A DNA stretch of 64,000 bases from Chenopodium formosanum (Eukaryota > Streptophyta > Magnoliopsida > Caryophyllales > Amaranthaceae). This document shows, piece after piece, positions 36,541 to 48,879 of this stretch (positions are counted from its first letter, which is position 1; the number at the start of each line of letters is the position of its first letter). The notes beneath the pieces were generated by a model. It did not search any database and was not told the origin of the DNA. It was given only the letters and a program-made list of their open reading frames with translations. The position numbers and the translations under genes are program-made. The stretch spans positions 21,982,572 through 22,046,571 of the forward strand of contig CM044879.1 in NCBI GenBank assembly GCA_024500155.1. The letters run 5' to 3'.

Positions 36541-39399
36541 CCTTGCAAAGAATCTAGCTATTAAATGTAGCCATGTGAAATGCATTATATCTTGATATCT
36601 ACGGAATATATTGTGTAAGATGTGTGTCATTGATCAATCAGTACCAAAAAAGAATATATTGTACGAGTTACACCATGCATTAGACCTTACATATCAATCT
36701 CAATGAATAAGTAAAATCATTTGGAAAACAATTGTCCATGGACAATTTAATTAGATTATTTATATTCACCCAAATGTGTGAAGCGTGGTGGATAAAGATG
36801 AAATAGTAAACTTGGTTATTTAGTGCACCTTAAGAAACAAATACCGTATCAGAGTATTGTTATCGACTAATTCAGCAGTGAGAGTGTTTGAAATGTAAAG
36901 TCACTTATGTTTACCTTTTCTTTTTTCCCCCTTGATCTAAAGTAATTTCAAAACCCTCCGACTTGCAGTTTTCATATAATGAACGGGTTCGATACTTTTT
37001 AGGAGTGTTAATGGTTATAACCATACTCTTACAATATCATGATCCTTTAGGCAGGCATTGCACTGAGCAAAGTTTTGCTTACTAAGAAGGGAGTTCGACA
37101 TGACAATGTCAAAAGCAAAAACGACAAAAAACAAAAAAAAAGGATATAATTCCTTTATTATCGTAGATAGGATGGTAATGTCGGTTAACATAATCAATTT
37201 AAGAATAAGTTTTTCTTTTACATAACCCTCGAGCTTTTCATATCCAATTAGATCAAGTATGTTAGGTTCCTATGAAACAAGGTTTGATAAGAGCTATCTA
37301 GGTACAAAGTACAAATAAGCTTATGAAAATGTTTTCCATTGATGTCATTTATTTCGTGCACATATGACACAAAGAGAGTATCTATACAAAGATGAAATGG
37401 TAGAGACCCCAACAAATACAAATTTAAAGCTTACCGACATTAAGAATGTACATAGCTAAGGGTAAGATGAGTTATTAAAAGCGATAACTAAGTAGTGACT
37501 CGATGTGGATTGGTTTTAAAATTTTTTGCCATAATTTATAATCCCATACAAAATCGTTTTATTTGTCTTTTGTTTTTCAGACATCAATCACTCTATTTGT
37601 GTACTTCGTTAGGAATTGTAGTAATACATGTGTTTTTTTAGTCTACATTGTATCTAAATCACATTCTAAAATGAAACATAAATTAGGATACTATTGAGCT
37701 ACATGTTATACATGCATTATTATCATCTTTGATTAAAGTAGCATATTTATTGTGTGTGAAAACATATATTAGGACATAAACATGTATTTTAAGTTGTCAA
37801 TTAATTCTTCGAGTTGTAAATACATTTTAAAATGAATCGAATATTAATAGATTTGCCCATTTTAGTGGACCGAAAAATGTTAGCCAATTCCGCAGCGAAC
37901 TATAACCAATCGTTTATACTTTAAATCTCCTATGAATTATAAGCAATGGTATGCAATTTAGTATATATCACCTTTTTGAAGCAAATATAAACAATTTCCT
38001 TATAATAGAAGAAAGTAGTACATATAGTCAACATTTTATTTAAATTTTAATTACTTAAAGGACACCATAAATTGTACATTTTGATGAAAGACCACACAAT
38101 ATATTTTACTATTTTAAAAAAGATGAATGCATTTTTTAATAGAAAATCTTCACAACCACTTAGGAGCATTACTCATATAACTTTAGAGATATTTTATGTT
38201 ATTATATTATTTATATGTTGTACTATCTCCTCAAAATAGGAAGACTAAATCTTTCCAACCCATGATTTTGACTATTTGTACTTGATATTACTTGTGCAAG
38301 TAAATAACTATCTTTTGCTTTTTACTGACTTGACAAACCCACCACCAAACAGAGATTGAAAGGATAGGCAGTAAATAATTAATTATCAAGCAAACAAGCA
38401 AATAACGCATAGCATTACAGATTACAAGAACAAAAAATTCTAATTAGTAAATACTTATATTGTACTTTACAACTGTTTTGCTGAATTCTAAGTATGGTCC
38501 TTACTGTTCAGACCTTTGATGTGTGTCAAAGTTGTTTAACTTATTGCTTAGCTGCTGCCTCTTATTCTTGATTATAATTAGCAGCCTCACTTCTTCCCAA
38601 AAATCACCTTTCCAACCTTGGAATCTCACCTTTTTTCTCTTAAGGTACTCCTATCTCTAACACTTTGAAATCTAGCAATGTATGTATCTTTTAATCTCAT
38701 TGCTATCCTGCATATAAAGTTCAACCATTTACTTATTAAAATTACAAATATGTAAAATACTTGACATAAATGCATGCTATATTAAGGAACTAACTTACAA
38801 TCTATTATAGTTTCTGTTCTATAATAAATACAAATGTCTGATTGTTTGTTGCCTTTATTTATAGTTTCTTGATGTATACTTTTGTCTGTTAGCTAAGATT
38901 ATGTCTATAGAATATTTTATGCATAGCATAAGTTCCCTTTAATAGATTCTACCTATTAAATACTGCAGCTTGAATTTCTGAAAATGTTATCTACATTCAT
39001 ATTTAATACTATGTTCAATCTATAAAGAATATTCCAGTACTAGGAATCTTGTGCATGAAAAAAGAACACATATCAGAATGTATAAAACAATTGTTTGTAT
39101 TTTTGAAACGGGTAATAGCATTTGTGTGAAAATATACTACTCATTCTGCATGTGGAAACTGTCTGCATCAGACAATATGAAACTGCTGCAAAGAAGTATT
39201 TTTCTGGGATTTTTAGTAGGTGATTTAATCAATTTACATATTTCAATGTTGCTTTGCATATAATCAGTGTCACAAGTTACATATTGACTAAATCATATGC
39301 GTAGATAGTGTTTATAATGCCACAGTATATAGGCTTTTTAGAATATGTGTTAAGTCTTCTCCTATATTTATATGAATACTAAACTTGGGATTTTACAGA
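36541..39399. other. Helitron spacer between B3 unit 1 and the RPA-like gene
   Basis: Divergent promoter region: B3 unit 1 leaves to the left and the RPA-like gene to the right. Sequence is AT-rich with no recognised coding exon. The first RPA exon(s) and transcription start are probably in the last few hundred bases, but I could not fix them. Confidence 0.4.
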
Positions 39400-40351
39400 C
39401 TGCAATTTGAATCAGTTTATTTGGATGAACTCAATACTCAGAGCAAAGATTACAAAGTTAGAGTTACAGTTGCAGAAAAAGGTCGTCCTCGAGAATCACC
39501 CAAAAAGCTAGGATTAGTCTTCCAGACTCTCATCATGGAAGATGAAAAGGTAAATCTACTTGAACTTATTACTCTATTTTTGTACCTTGTTCTTGTATAT
39601 GGTTGTTTATGAAATATCTTTGACCTTGAGTACTGTTTAATTAGTATATACTAAAAAGAAATGGAGTATGAGATCTGCAGCAATACCTTATTAAGTAACT
39701 ATGTTCAGTCCATATTATATAGTATCTATGTCTAATAAGGGCTGGAATATTATATAGATTTTGCATACCCTTCGTTCCGATAAAAAATTATGTAGATGTA
39801 GTTATATGAACAGCTTAATAAAGTTGTTCTTATCTGTTCAATTCAAAACAAGAGTTACATACTTGAAATTGATTGTGTTGAATTCAAACCATTCGTTGCT
39901 TTAAACATATTTATATATGATCAATGTTTTTACATTTATTTTATCGATAGAAAAACAAGATGCGTTGTGCTCTTTTCAGAGAGCAGATAAAGGCCTATGA
40001 GGAAATCTTGAAACCAACGGGAAAGTATGAAATATCCCGAGCTCCTATAGGTGTTGTGGATGACTAGTTCAAATTAAACCTTGAAGAACTTCCGTATCAA
40101 ATGACTATTGGATAGCAGATTGTTGTGCAACAACTGAACCCTGAAGCTGGACCTATTGTTCCCATGTATTAGCCTCTGTCGACTATTCCAAGGACAGCTG
40201 ATCTAGACAGCAAATTTGGTATATACTTTACCACAGTAACTGCAAATTCTATACAAATAACTTGAGTACTGTTATTTTCTAACTTACTGCTATTTATGTC
40301 CCTTGTCTTCAGATGTTGTTGTAGTAGTTCTCTTTGTTGAGGAACACCCAC

Positions 40352-43164
40352 TGTAATCCCCCCTATTTTTAAATATTTTATAAATGAAAATTTATTTTAT
40401 TTATAATATTTATTTGTTATTTTTCATAATTTAATTTCAAAAGTTTTAAATTATTAATCTAGGTCGAAAATTATTTGAACAAATTATTTTATGCACCTTT
40501 ATTCTACAACTTATGTCCAATCACACAAGCCTAACCCATTTGTTTACTTAATCGGCCCATTATTTTTATGAGGCCCAATCTTTCTTTTTACCCTACAATA
40601 ATTCTCTCCTATAAATACCCCATGAATCTCAAAAAATTTCCCACACAAAAAGGTTAGTCTTATTTTCTTCCTTTTTCTCTCCTCTTTTCATTCTAGCTAT
40701 TTTGATGATTTTATTTATGGGTTTTCATTTTAATTATTCAAAGTATGTTTGATTAGTATCATAATTATGTTTTGATGATTAAAGATTGCAAATTTTAAAT
40801 AATAAAGTGTTTTATTTTCAGATTTCATAAAATTAGAAGTTAGGGTTTTAAAATTATTAAAGACTTGATTTTTAGGGTTTTTATAAACAATTGATTTAGG
40901 GCTTTTATAGTAATTATATTTTGGAAATTTTGGTGATTATAGCTACTAATTAGTTTAACTTAATTTCCAGATTATTTTGAACACGTAGATTCGTATTTTA
41001 ATTTTTAGATTCCCGTTCGTTAATATTAATCCCGTATTAATTCCGATCAGGTTCTAAACTCATTCGATTTTGACATAAAAGTAGTGTTTTCCATGTGAAA
41101 ACAACGTTTTTAAAAAGACTCACTACCTTTGGTAGTGAGCACCACCTTCTCTTGACCAAATTCAGCCTCTAAATATGATTTTCGGGTAGTTTTTGGTTTT
41201 TAACGAAGTTTTTTTAAAATTTTATCCTTGAGTTTAAAGGGTAAGAGATAATTTAATTTTTCTATGGTTAACTTAAGTATAAAGATGTATTTTGATGAAT
41301 TTTGAAGTGGTTTTCGATTAGTTTAAAATGCTGGAATTTTATTTAAAGTAGTATAATTGTGATTTTAATCAAAGGGTGTGATTACCTATTAAAAGGGAGA
41401 TTTTTAGGGGTTTTTATATAATTTTCAGATTTTTATTAGACTTTGAACTTGCTATAATTTCATGTATAAGAGTGTATTTTAAGGTTTTTATGAAGAAAAA
41501 TTTAAAGAACTATATATAAGCCTTTAATTTTAACTAAAGGGAAGGTTTTAAAGTGTTGTTTGATTTGGATTTTGAAGGTTTTAAAGTAAGTTAGTATTGC
41601 TGTAAATTTGATTGATTGGGTATTGATTGAGATGTTATTATTTGGCTTAGGAGAGGAGTTTATTGAAGGTGATTTCTAGTTAGTAAAGTGGCATACCAAT
41701 TCGTTTGCTCAAGGTACGTACAAGTTACGAAACCTTTCTTTTAGGTGCATGTTTAAGGACGACGGATCGAGAACTTAGTATCATGTATAGGGATGACTGA
41801 GTTAAATTGTTTGGTTATACATTGTGAATTTCGTATGACGTGCACTATTTTATATTGCAAGTATTATTTGTGCTCTAATTATGCAAGGTGCGCTTAGAGG
41901 CAAAGGTATATGATTGGTGTAATGATTAATTTATTATTCATTCATGATTATGCAAGCAGGATGAGTAAAGGAAGAATTTAAGTCTTCTAAGACGAGGTTG
42001 AGGTTTTGGGGTGCCTTATGCACTCAAGGTGTTTATACACCGAGGTAGTAAGGGAATAAATAATAAATGTTGCTTGCCACTAATAAATCAAGAATTGAAA
42101 TTGAAAAGTTGCTTTACTTGATTGAATTGATATTGGATTGATTGAATTGTTATACATATAAGTCATCACCAAGTCTAAACCTGTAAATCACGTAAAGTGC
42201 AAGATGGATGAGCAATAAAACTCTGGATTGGTGCACTTCTGGAGTAATGACAATCAGGGGTTGGGGTACATGGGGTATTAGCCGTGTACTTTTCTCGAGG
42301 ACGTCTGATCTACGAGTCTCTTATTTCAAATATTTTTCAAAACTAGGAGTTAGGTGAGATCTCATACTAACTACGGTCACGGAGTCGCCCCCGTGGTCGT
42401 TGGATGTTTATTGATGTTTCCGAAAGGAGGCATGGGGTTTTTCTTTGATGTTCCAAATGGAGCATGGGTTGGACAACCTTGTCTATTGCGTAATCCAATG
42501 AATAAAAATAATGATTTACCTAATATTAATTAATGGAGTCTTAGTAATATAAATAGTTGAGTCGTGTGTTGAGTATATAATTTAATGATTCATGATGATT
42601 GATTATTATTAGCATGTTATGGATTTCTTAATTTATTTTGCAGCTTGCATGTACTCAGCTTTGCTGATTACGTGCTTTGTGTGTCTTTCTTTGATCATGG
42701 CCTTCGCCTTTCAATGACCCTGTGACGATCCAATTTTTACACTTGTAATATTGGGGAGCAGAATTACCACAGGTTCTTACACATGCAGCATTCATCAGGG
42801 TTGTGGGATCTTGAGTAGAGAGTTGGTTGTTTGCATTTTATTTCTTTTGCAAGTTTGAATTTATTTTTAATTCGATTTTATTCGACACTATTTCTTTTGG
42901 GTTTGAATTTATTTGAACACTGAATTTAATCACTTACTACTTTTATTGGGTTTTGAATAAGGGCCTTAATGGTTCCAAGTTGTATGACTTAATTTGGTTT
43001 CATTCGTTGGTTTTGAAACTTATTTATAACTGATTTAGTTTTTCCGCTGCTATTTTCTGATAAAGCCTTAACGTTTGAACACGTGGCGGTAGCACGCCAG
43101 TAATTCTCTTGAATATTGTTCATGGTCCTCAGAGGTTTAAAGAGAGAATTATTGGGGTGTTACA
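40352..43164. repeat. Solo LTR (2813 bp), Tekay/Del-like, TSD CCCAC
   Basis: Starts TGTAATCCCCCC and ends GGGGTGTTACA, with CCCAC at 40347-40351 and 43165-43169. The inverted ends (TGTAAT.CCCC / TGTAACACCCC) and the length fit LTRs of Tekay/Del-type chromoviral Gypsy elements. It lies inside an RPA exon. Removing it and one TSD copy restores the reading frame (EEHP on the left, RLIANSRGRESP on the right). No internal region remains. Confidence 0.88.
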
Positions 43165-43264
43165 CCCACGCTTGATTGCTAATTCACGTGGACGTGAGAG
43201 CCCAGTTCGTGAGATAGTTGTCACTGATACAAGGTTATCTCAGCTTTGAGTAGTCTTCCCTTTA

Positions 43265-43530
43265 ACTTTTTACAGTTGTGGAGTTCTTTCTTATATGGCC
43301 TGCTTTGAGTATGCATGTTTTACTTATTATTTTGTTTTTTGGATTATTTTCTTGTTTAATGAGGTTGTGGTGTTTAGTATGTGTGAGTGTCGTCAAGCAA
43401 GGTATATAATTTTTTGTATTTTGTTTGGTTCGTTATGATGGGTTTTAGGATGTTAGTGTTGAGCCTTTTTGTTGTCTAGGTGTTGGTTACCAGTATAAAA
43501 GTAGATGAGTGTAGGTCTTTGTATTGTGCT
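43265..43530 (+). repeat. Dispersed repeat copy B, shared with 13440-13720
   Basis: Sits in the RPA-like intron between exons ending near 43231 and starting at 43592. It shares ordered blocks with copy A (GTATGCATGTTTTA, GTGGTGTTTAGTATGT, GTCAAGCA, CTTTTTGTTGT). Both copies have the same orientation and similar length. Confidence 0.75.
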
Positions 43531-45513
43531 GACATATATCACTTATTACTCAATTTTTGTGCTAACATATATTTTCAAATCCATGTAACAGCCACGATCA
43601 ATCTATTACTGTGTCAGCATGGAATGATCTTGCTATCAACGATTGCAATGCACTCAACAACTGGGCTGACAGATTCAATGTTGTTGGTCTCACTTCTCTC
43701 AGGGCTCAGAACACATCAAGAGGTTAACTTCTTCCATATTCTTACGATTATATTATAAAACAGCAAAGAAACGACATGAAGTCTAAAAGTAAAAGTTTAT
43801 GATGCAGGGTTCATTTTGAGCACAACTATGTCAACTCGATTCATTCATGAGCCTCAGGGAGATAGGGCAAATGTGCTTCGAGAATGGTACCCTTTTTAGT
43901 AGTCTATTTACTATCGTATATTCCCTTTTTACCTTACACCTAGCTATTATTTTACTTCCATTACAGGGCAAGAGTGTACCCACAAGTTCTGCTTGATAGG
44001 CAGGCTAGAGTGCTCACTGTCAGGTACCCCAGTGAAGAGAAAACCATCTACACGATTGCAGGATTAAGGAACAAATAGGTTCAGATTCCACTTCCACTGC
44101 TAGCAACTTTCTTCACTTAGTAGTAATATCTATCTTTTGAAAGCAGTTGATAATATGCTCATGCAAAAAAAAATACAGTCGTTCAATACCATGCAAGAAG
44201 AGGTAGCATGGATAAGAGTCACCATACCGAATGCTGAACTGAACAGGATTCATGCCTATGTTGGTTGCCATGAATGCTCTAAACGCACAAACCTTCCTAT
44301 GGGATCTCGCTATCGTTGCATTGTCTGCAAAAAAACAGACACATTCTCTACTCACAAGTAAATTACACTTCAACTCTTCCAATCTCTACATATTACACTT
44401 AGAACTCTTGTAACTTAATCCTGTTCATGTTTGCCAGAGTTACATTCAAGTTTGAAGCAGTGGATGACACTGGAACTATGTCATTCACCAGTTTCAATGA
44501 TGACATAGAGAAACTCTTCAGAATGTCAGCAGCTGAAATTTCTAGCATGAAGAACACTGTAAGCATTCCTTACATTAACAAATGTTTATGTCTCAGCATT
44601 TTCATGTACTCCATACTATGCTCTGCATGCTTTATTACTGTCCTGCAGAAAATAATGCACACTATTTAGATTGAATTTCATTCTGCAATGTTAATATTAA
44701 TCACAACCAAATATCTTCCAACTGTATTCAAATATAACCTATATATTGTTTGCTCCTTCTGTTTTAACATTACATTGATTTTGTATACTAAAATTCAGTA
44801 AATACTTAACTTGGCAATGACTATACGCTCTATACATGTTCCTGGAGAACTTAGAAGCTTTTGCAGCTATACAACAGATCCTTTCCACCAAACCAGTTTT
44901 AATCAAGGTGGGTCCCACAAAGGAGCTGTCAATGAACAACGTGCTTATATGGACACTCAAATCTGTTGAGGTGGAGGATGAAGCAAGACAACTGAAAGCT
45001 TTATCACCATCATCTGCAATGGATATAGACCAAGAAAAAGTTGCCACAACAGAACAAGAGAGGAAGCTACAGAGGGAACTAATGCTTGAGGAACGAGCAC
45101 ATGGTAAGAAGCCTCTGGTAATTGAGTTCAACTCTATCCCTGCTAACCTCCAGAATCCAGCAACCAGAGATGATGCTAGAATTGCAGACCTTGCTCAACT
45201 AGAAGAGATGAACTTAGCCTCCCAAACATTCGATGCAGACATGTTCTTGCTATCTGAGCCAAGTTTAGAGCCCCTGCATCTTTCTGAGATAAGCACCCCA
45301 CCAAAAGAAGTTCTTCCAAACTGGAATAAGCTCTCTCGCAAACGTAGTCCACCAAAGAGAAAGGAATCTACTGCTGATGATTCGAAGGCAAGCAAGACTA
45401 CTGATGACACCCCACCTAGGAAGAAGGTGAAGACAGCTCTGTTTCAAGACACTCATGTTGAAGAAAGCCATGATGAATTCAGCTCTCCAGCAACTCAGCC
45501 TGAAAACCCATGA

Positions 45514-46377
45514 AGTTCTCAAGATCTTATGATGCATAGTCACCATCTTTTGTCTCTACTAATGGTGATAGTTAAACTAAGTTAGATGTGGCTTTTATAT
45601 ATAAGTTTTATAATAGACAGGCATAAATCTTTTTGGAGTTTAAAAGGAACAGATGTGAACAGAGATTGTTCCCTATAAACACTAGTTATGTGAATAGCAA
45701 TGCTGCTAGGTATGTCAGAATCTAAGTGTAAGCATAAATGGTAGGCTTGGTATTTTGGGAAGAAAGGCACCTATCATATATTAGCATATATGCAGTGTAC
45801 AAAGTAGTATTAGTATGTCTTGCCTAATGAAGCAAGACTTATCTATGTACTGATATCCTTAAATCAGGATTCTGATATATAATATTAGTAAATTTAAGTA
45901 CTTTTTGCAAGTCACTTATTCTAAATTCATTATTTTCTATACAATAAACTGTATGAAATTCGTTTACATTGATATGCTATCATTCCATCCAACTACTTCG
46001 GTTATCTAAGTCAAAGAAACAAGGTGGAATTATACATTACATATTCAGTCTACTGATTAAGAAAACATCACAATACAAAGAGTTGTTCATCATGCTAAGC
46101 TTTGTTCAGTTATTGTTCACAAATTGATATTTGCATTGCTAACTAGCATTTCTCAACCACTGGAACAGTATTATATACTGAAAATATAAAGGCAAATCCT
46201 TTGATATACATTTGATTCTGCTCCGTCTTTGAAATCATGCCAACAGTAACCACAGACAAAAGCTATAATATAATAGCATGAACTTAGCAACTGCATTTGG
46301 ATCACAGTTACATGACATTCCACATAATATTTAAGTTTAGACTAATAAAATTCCTACACAAAACAACCTTTGGTCAC
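45514..46377. other. Spacer between convergent RPA-like and B3 genes
   Basis: AT-rich 3' ends of two facing genes. No coding region or repeat recognised. Confidence 0.4.
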
Positions 46378-48012
46378 TTAAATCCACATTACTAGAAGAT
46401 TTCCTACACCCTTCACACCAACTAATAATACTAGAACTAAATCAACATCAAACACTATCGGATGACCTCTCCTGTACTTGAAAAGCGAAGCTTCATTCAC
46501 CTGGACATTATAGTACTCCATGAACTCTCTGATTCCATTCTTCAAAGAACATTGTATGATCTTATTGTTCTTCATCACAATCTTCAGCTCAACATCAAAC
46601 TGTTTATCATCATACTGTAAGATCACAGCAGTTGTTGGAGGGAATCCCATGAAATGATCTTTTGCAAAAGGCAAAGGAATATTCCGTCAACACAAGAACA
46701 TACAGTCACAGACAACAAACAAGCACAATCATACAACAAAAAACAATAATAACATATATTCATAGAATAAGTTTTGCGAAGACTACAAATCATGGTAATT
46801 AACTTCATAGTTAACTTACAATCGTGGCCAATTCGAAGTATTTTTGAGTGAAAGAAAACTTGAAGAAATCTTCACCACACGCATCTGCAAGTGCATCGAG
46901 CCAGGCATTTGCCTCCTTCATTTTATTAGAACTACCTTCAATAGTTGGCTTACGGCCATGCTTTTTGCCGCAGCCACCAGATCCATTAGCTTGTCCTGCT
47001 CCCTCACCCTGTGATGGTCCAGTTCAGTAAATAATTCTAAGCAGAAATGAATTATCACCAATGTACTTAAACATTATAACATCCCCAATGTTTAAAGCAT
47101 TGTCATCCATAAAGTCTGACCACCCTATGTCAAGATACATCTGCCACCCATTATCAGATTCTTCATGCAGTAGAGTGACAAACCAAGAATCAGCACCACC
47201 ATCTACTAGCAATTCAATGTTGAGAAAACCATCTTCTAGGACCTCTTTCAAAACATCAGGGACCCGCTATAACATATAAACAGCAGGATAAGCAAACGTT
47301 AACATACACAACCAATCTAAAAATACAAACATTACACCTTACGATGTTACACGGAGCAATCAATGATTCTACAATTTCAACACTACTAATCAATAAAAAT
47401 GCTAACAGACTAATACTCAATCCCACATCCAAAAAACCCAATTATAGTTGCTACGATAACTTCCTTGAAGGCTAAACACACGCAATCAGCTTAATGACCT
47501 CTCATTCCAATGCAATAAAACTAAACACTAGATGGCACGAACAAGAAATCTGCTTAACCTACGTACTATCAGCTTAAACTATTAAGCTTCCATGCCTGTC
47601 AATGACCCTTACTCAGTCTTCACCCCGCATAATATCACATTGCAAAATCAATCACCAATATCAGACTCTATTACACCCAATTCAAAACAACAGGTTTCAA
47701 AACAATCTATCACACGAACCCTAGAATTCACAATTCAAAGGATTATTGCAATTCTTCAACCAGAAAAAAAAAAAACACAAAACCCAACAACAGAGATGAC
47801 ATTCACAACAATTAGTGCATAATTCTTTACCCTATCAAACAACAAACGACAAACATATCACTAGTATACATCTCCAAAGCAAAATAAAAAGAGAAACCCC
47901 CCACACAAATATGCAAGATATCATATTTAACAGACCCTTAGTTTTGTCTTACCAGTTTGTCTCGAGTTTCTGCTTCCACACGAACGATGAACGACATTGC
48001 AGATTCACCCAT
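46378..48012 (-). pseudogene. B3-B3 gene, unit 3, nearly intact
   Basis: Exon 1 is 48012-47953: ATG, 20 codons (MGESAMSFIVRVEAETRDKL), then GTAAGA. Exon 2 starts at 47266 after an AG acceptor, joins in phase 0 (RVPDVLKEVLEDGFLNIEL) and carries the first B3 domain: ADSWFVTLLHEES, MYLDIGWSDFMDDNALNIGD and VIMFKYIGDNSFLLRIIY. A TGA at 47026-47024 interrupts, but the same frame continues through a glycine-rich and basic linker (GSGGCGKKHGRKP) and KEANAWLDALADACGEDFF to a GTAAGT donor at 46819. Exon 3 (from about 46685) holds the second B3: IPLPFAKDHFMGFPPTTAV, IREFMEYYNVQVNEASLFKY and HPIVFDVDLVLVL, ending TAA near 46378. It is the closest of the three units to intact. The exon 3 acceptor is not a clear AG. 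It ends near the Helitron 3' hairpin, with which it could share regulatory DNA. Confidence 0.7.
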
Positions 48013-48476
48013 TGCGCTTTCGATATCCAGTGAGTATATGCAAATTTAGTTTATAAAACAATATCGAAAACCTACGTTACAGGCACATATAAAGCCTTAT
48101 GGAACTCAAAAGACTCGAGATACAAAAGCATTAAATAAGTTGAAACTGAATTAATTAAGTAACGCATATCTCAATGTCTATGCTTGTAATACTAAGCTCA
48201 TAGTAAGGCATAGACATCACATAGGTTATTTTACACAAGGGTCAACTTACAAATGATTATAGTTCCTTTTATATCATAGATATAAAGTAGTAATGCATAC
48301 TTCCAAACATAAAAAACACACTGCAATATTCCTCATCTTTTTGTGTTAGAAACAAGAATTTGAAATGATACCTACACTGCCTTTAGCCAACAACTACATT
48401 ATATATAAAGCACGTTATAACGCCTAGCCAATTCACCCCGTAGACATATCACCGACATTTTTCATAGCATAACGTT

Positions 48477-48513
48477 GGGGGGGCGCGCGCATTGCGCGCG
48501 CACCAACAACTAG
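48477..48513 (+). other. Helitron 3' terminus: hairpin and CTAG
   Basis: A G7 run (48477-48483) merges into GCGCGCGC, loop ATT, GCGCGCGC, then ACCAACAA and CTAG; the next base is T. This is the standard 3' end of a Helitron, where the hairpin acts as transposition terminator and insertion falls between A and T. Confidence 0.92.
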
Positions 48514-48879
48514 TTTGTTATAAAAGAGTATCAATGATAACAATTAATCATTAATAATAGTATACTGATTTCATTAATTAATAGAGGTTAAATCAAAATA
48601 TATGAGAATTAACTACTCTAGTCACATATAATTAATTAATCTCAATATGTTGAGAATAAGGATCAATTAATACAGTAGAAATATTCAAGCATAATAATTA
48701 TAAAATTATATGTACAACAAGCTATTTAATTAATCAATATTCAATAAAACAATAGATTATGCATCAGTCATGGTTTGTCGGCAGCAAATTGGCATATCAA
48801 GTTATCAACAAAATTAAAGACTTACATGGTTATACCCCTATATTTATTCTGCATTAATAAACACATACTCATTTGTAAA
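48514..48879. other. AT-rich flank between Helitron and hAT-like element
   Basis: No gene seen. The last eight bases (TTTGTAAA, 48872-48879) are the left target duplication of the next element. Confidence 0.4.

Larger units (their letters stand above)
39400..45513 (+). pseudogene. RPA70-like (replication protein A large subunit) gene of the Helitron
   Basis: Exons visible: about 39400-39549, 39951-40218, 40313-40351 continuing at 43170-43231 after a solo LTR, 43592-43722, 43808-43886, 43967-about 44092, about 44149-44359, 44438-44558 and about 44850-45513. Most splice sites are GT-AG. OB-fold signatures: KLGLVFQTLIMEDEK with CALFREQIKAYEEILKPTGK (first DNA-binding domain), IPRTADLDSKF, SITVSAWNDLAIND and WADRFNVVGLTSLRAQNTSR (second), and YVGCHECSKRTN...YRCIVCKKTD, a CxxC...CxxC zinc ribbon, then VTFKFEAVDDTGTMSFTSF (third). 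A lysine-rich tail (SRKRSPPKRK, PPRKKVK) suggests nuclear targeting. Stops at 40065-40067, 40125-40127, near 40170 and near 44077, plus the LTR insertion, inactivate it. RPA-like genes are known cargo of autonomous plant Helitrons and would bind single strands during rolling-circle transposition. Confidence 0.88.
12151..48513 (+). mobile_element. Giant Helitron (about 36.4 kb with later insertions)
   Basis: The 3' end is clear: an 8-bp GCGCGCGC stem (48483-48490 and 48494-48501, loop ATT), 12 further bases ending in CTAG at 48513, then T. The proposed 5' end is TCTATAACCCATATAAAAG at 12151, preceded by A at 12150. This fits the TC start, A|T insertion rule and TCTATA..ATATAAAAG pattern common in plant Helitrons, but it is inference. 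Between them lie a Rep/helicase gene (+), an RPA70-like gene (+), a dsRNA-binding-like gene (+) and three B3-B3 genes (-). Plant autonomous Helitrons are known to carry Rep/helicase and often RPA; the B3 genes are unusual. A Gypsy element (23236-33619) and a solo LTR (40352-43164) landed later, so the original length was about 23 kb. Stops and frameshifts in every gene suggest it is no longer autonomous. Confidence 0.75.

Noticed and set aside
42421..43095. Host gene hidden in the interval between RPA exons
   Set aside because: The whole interval lies inside a solo LTR with CCCAC duplications and holds no readable domain.
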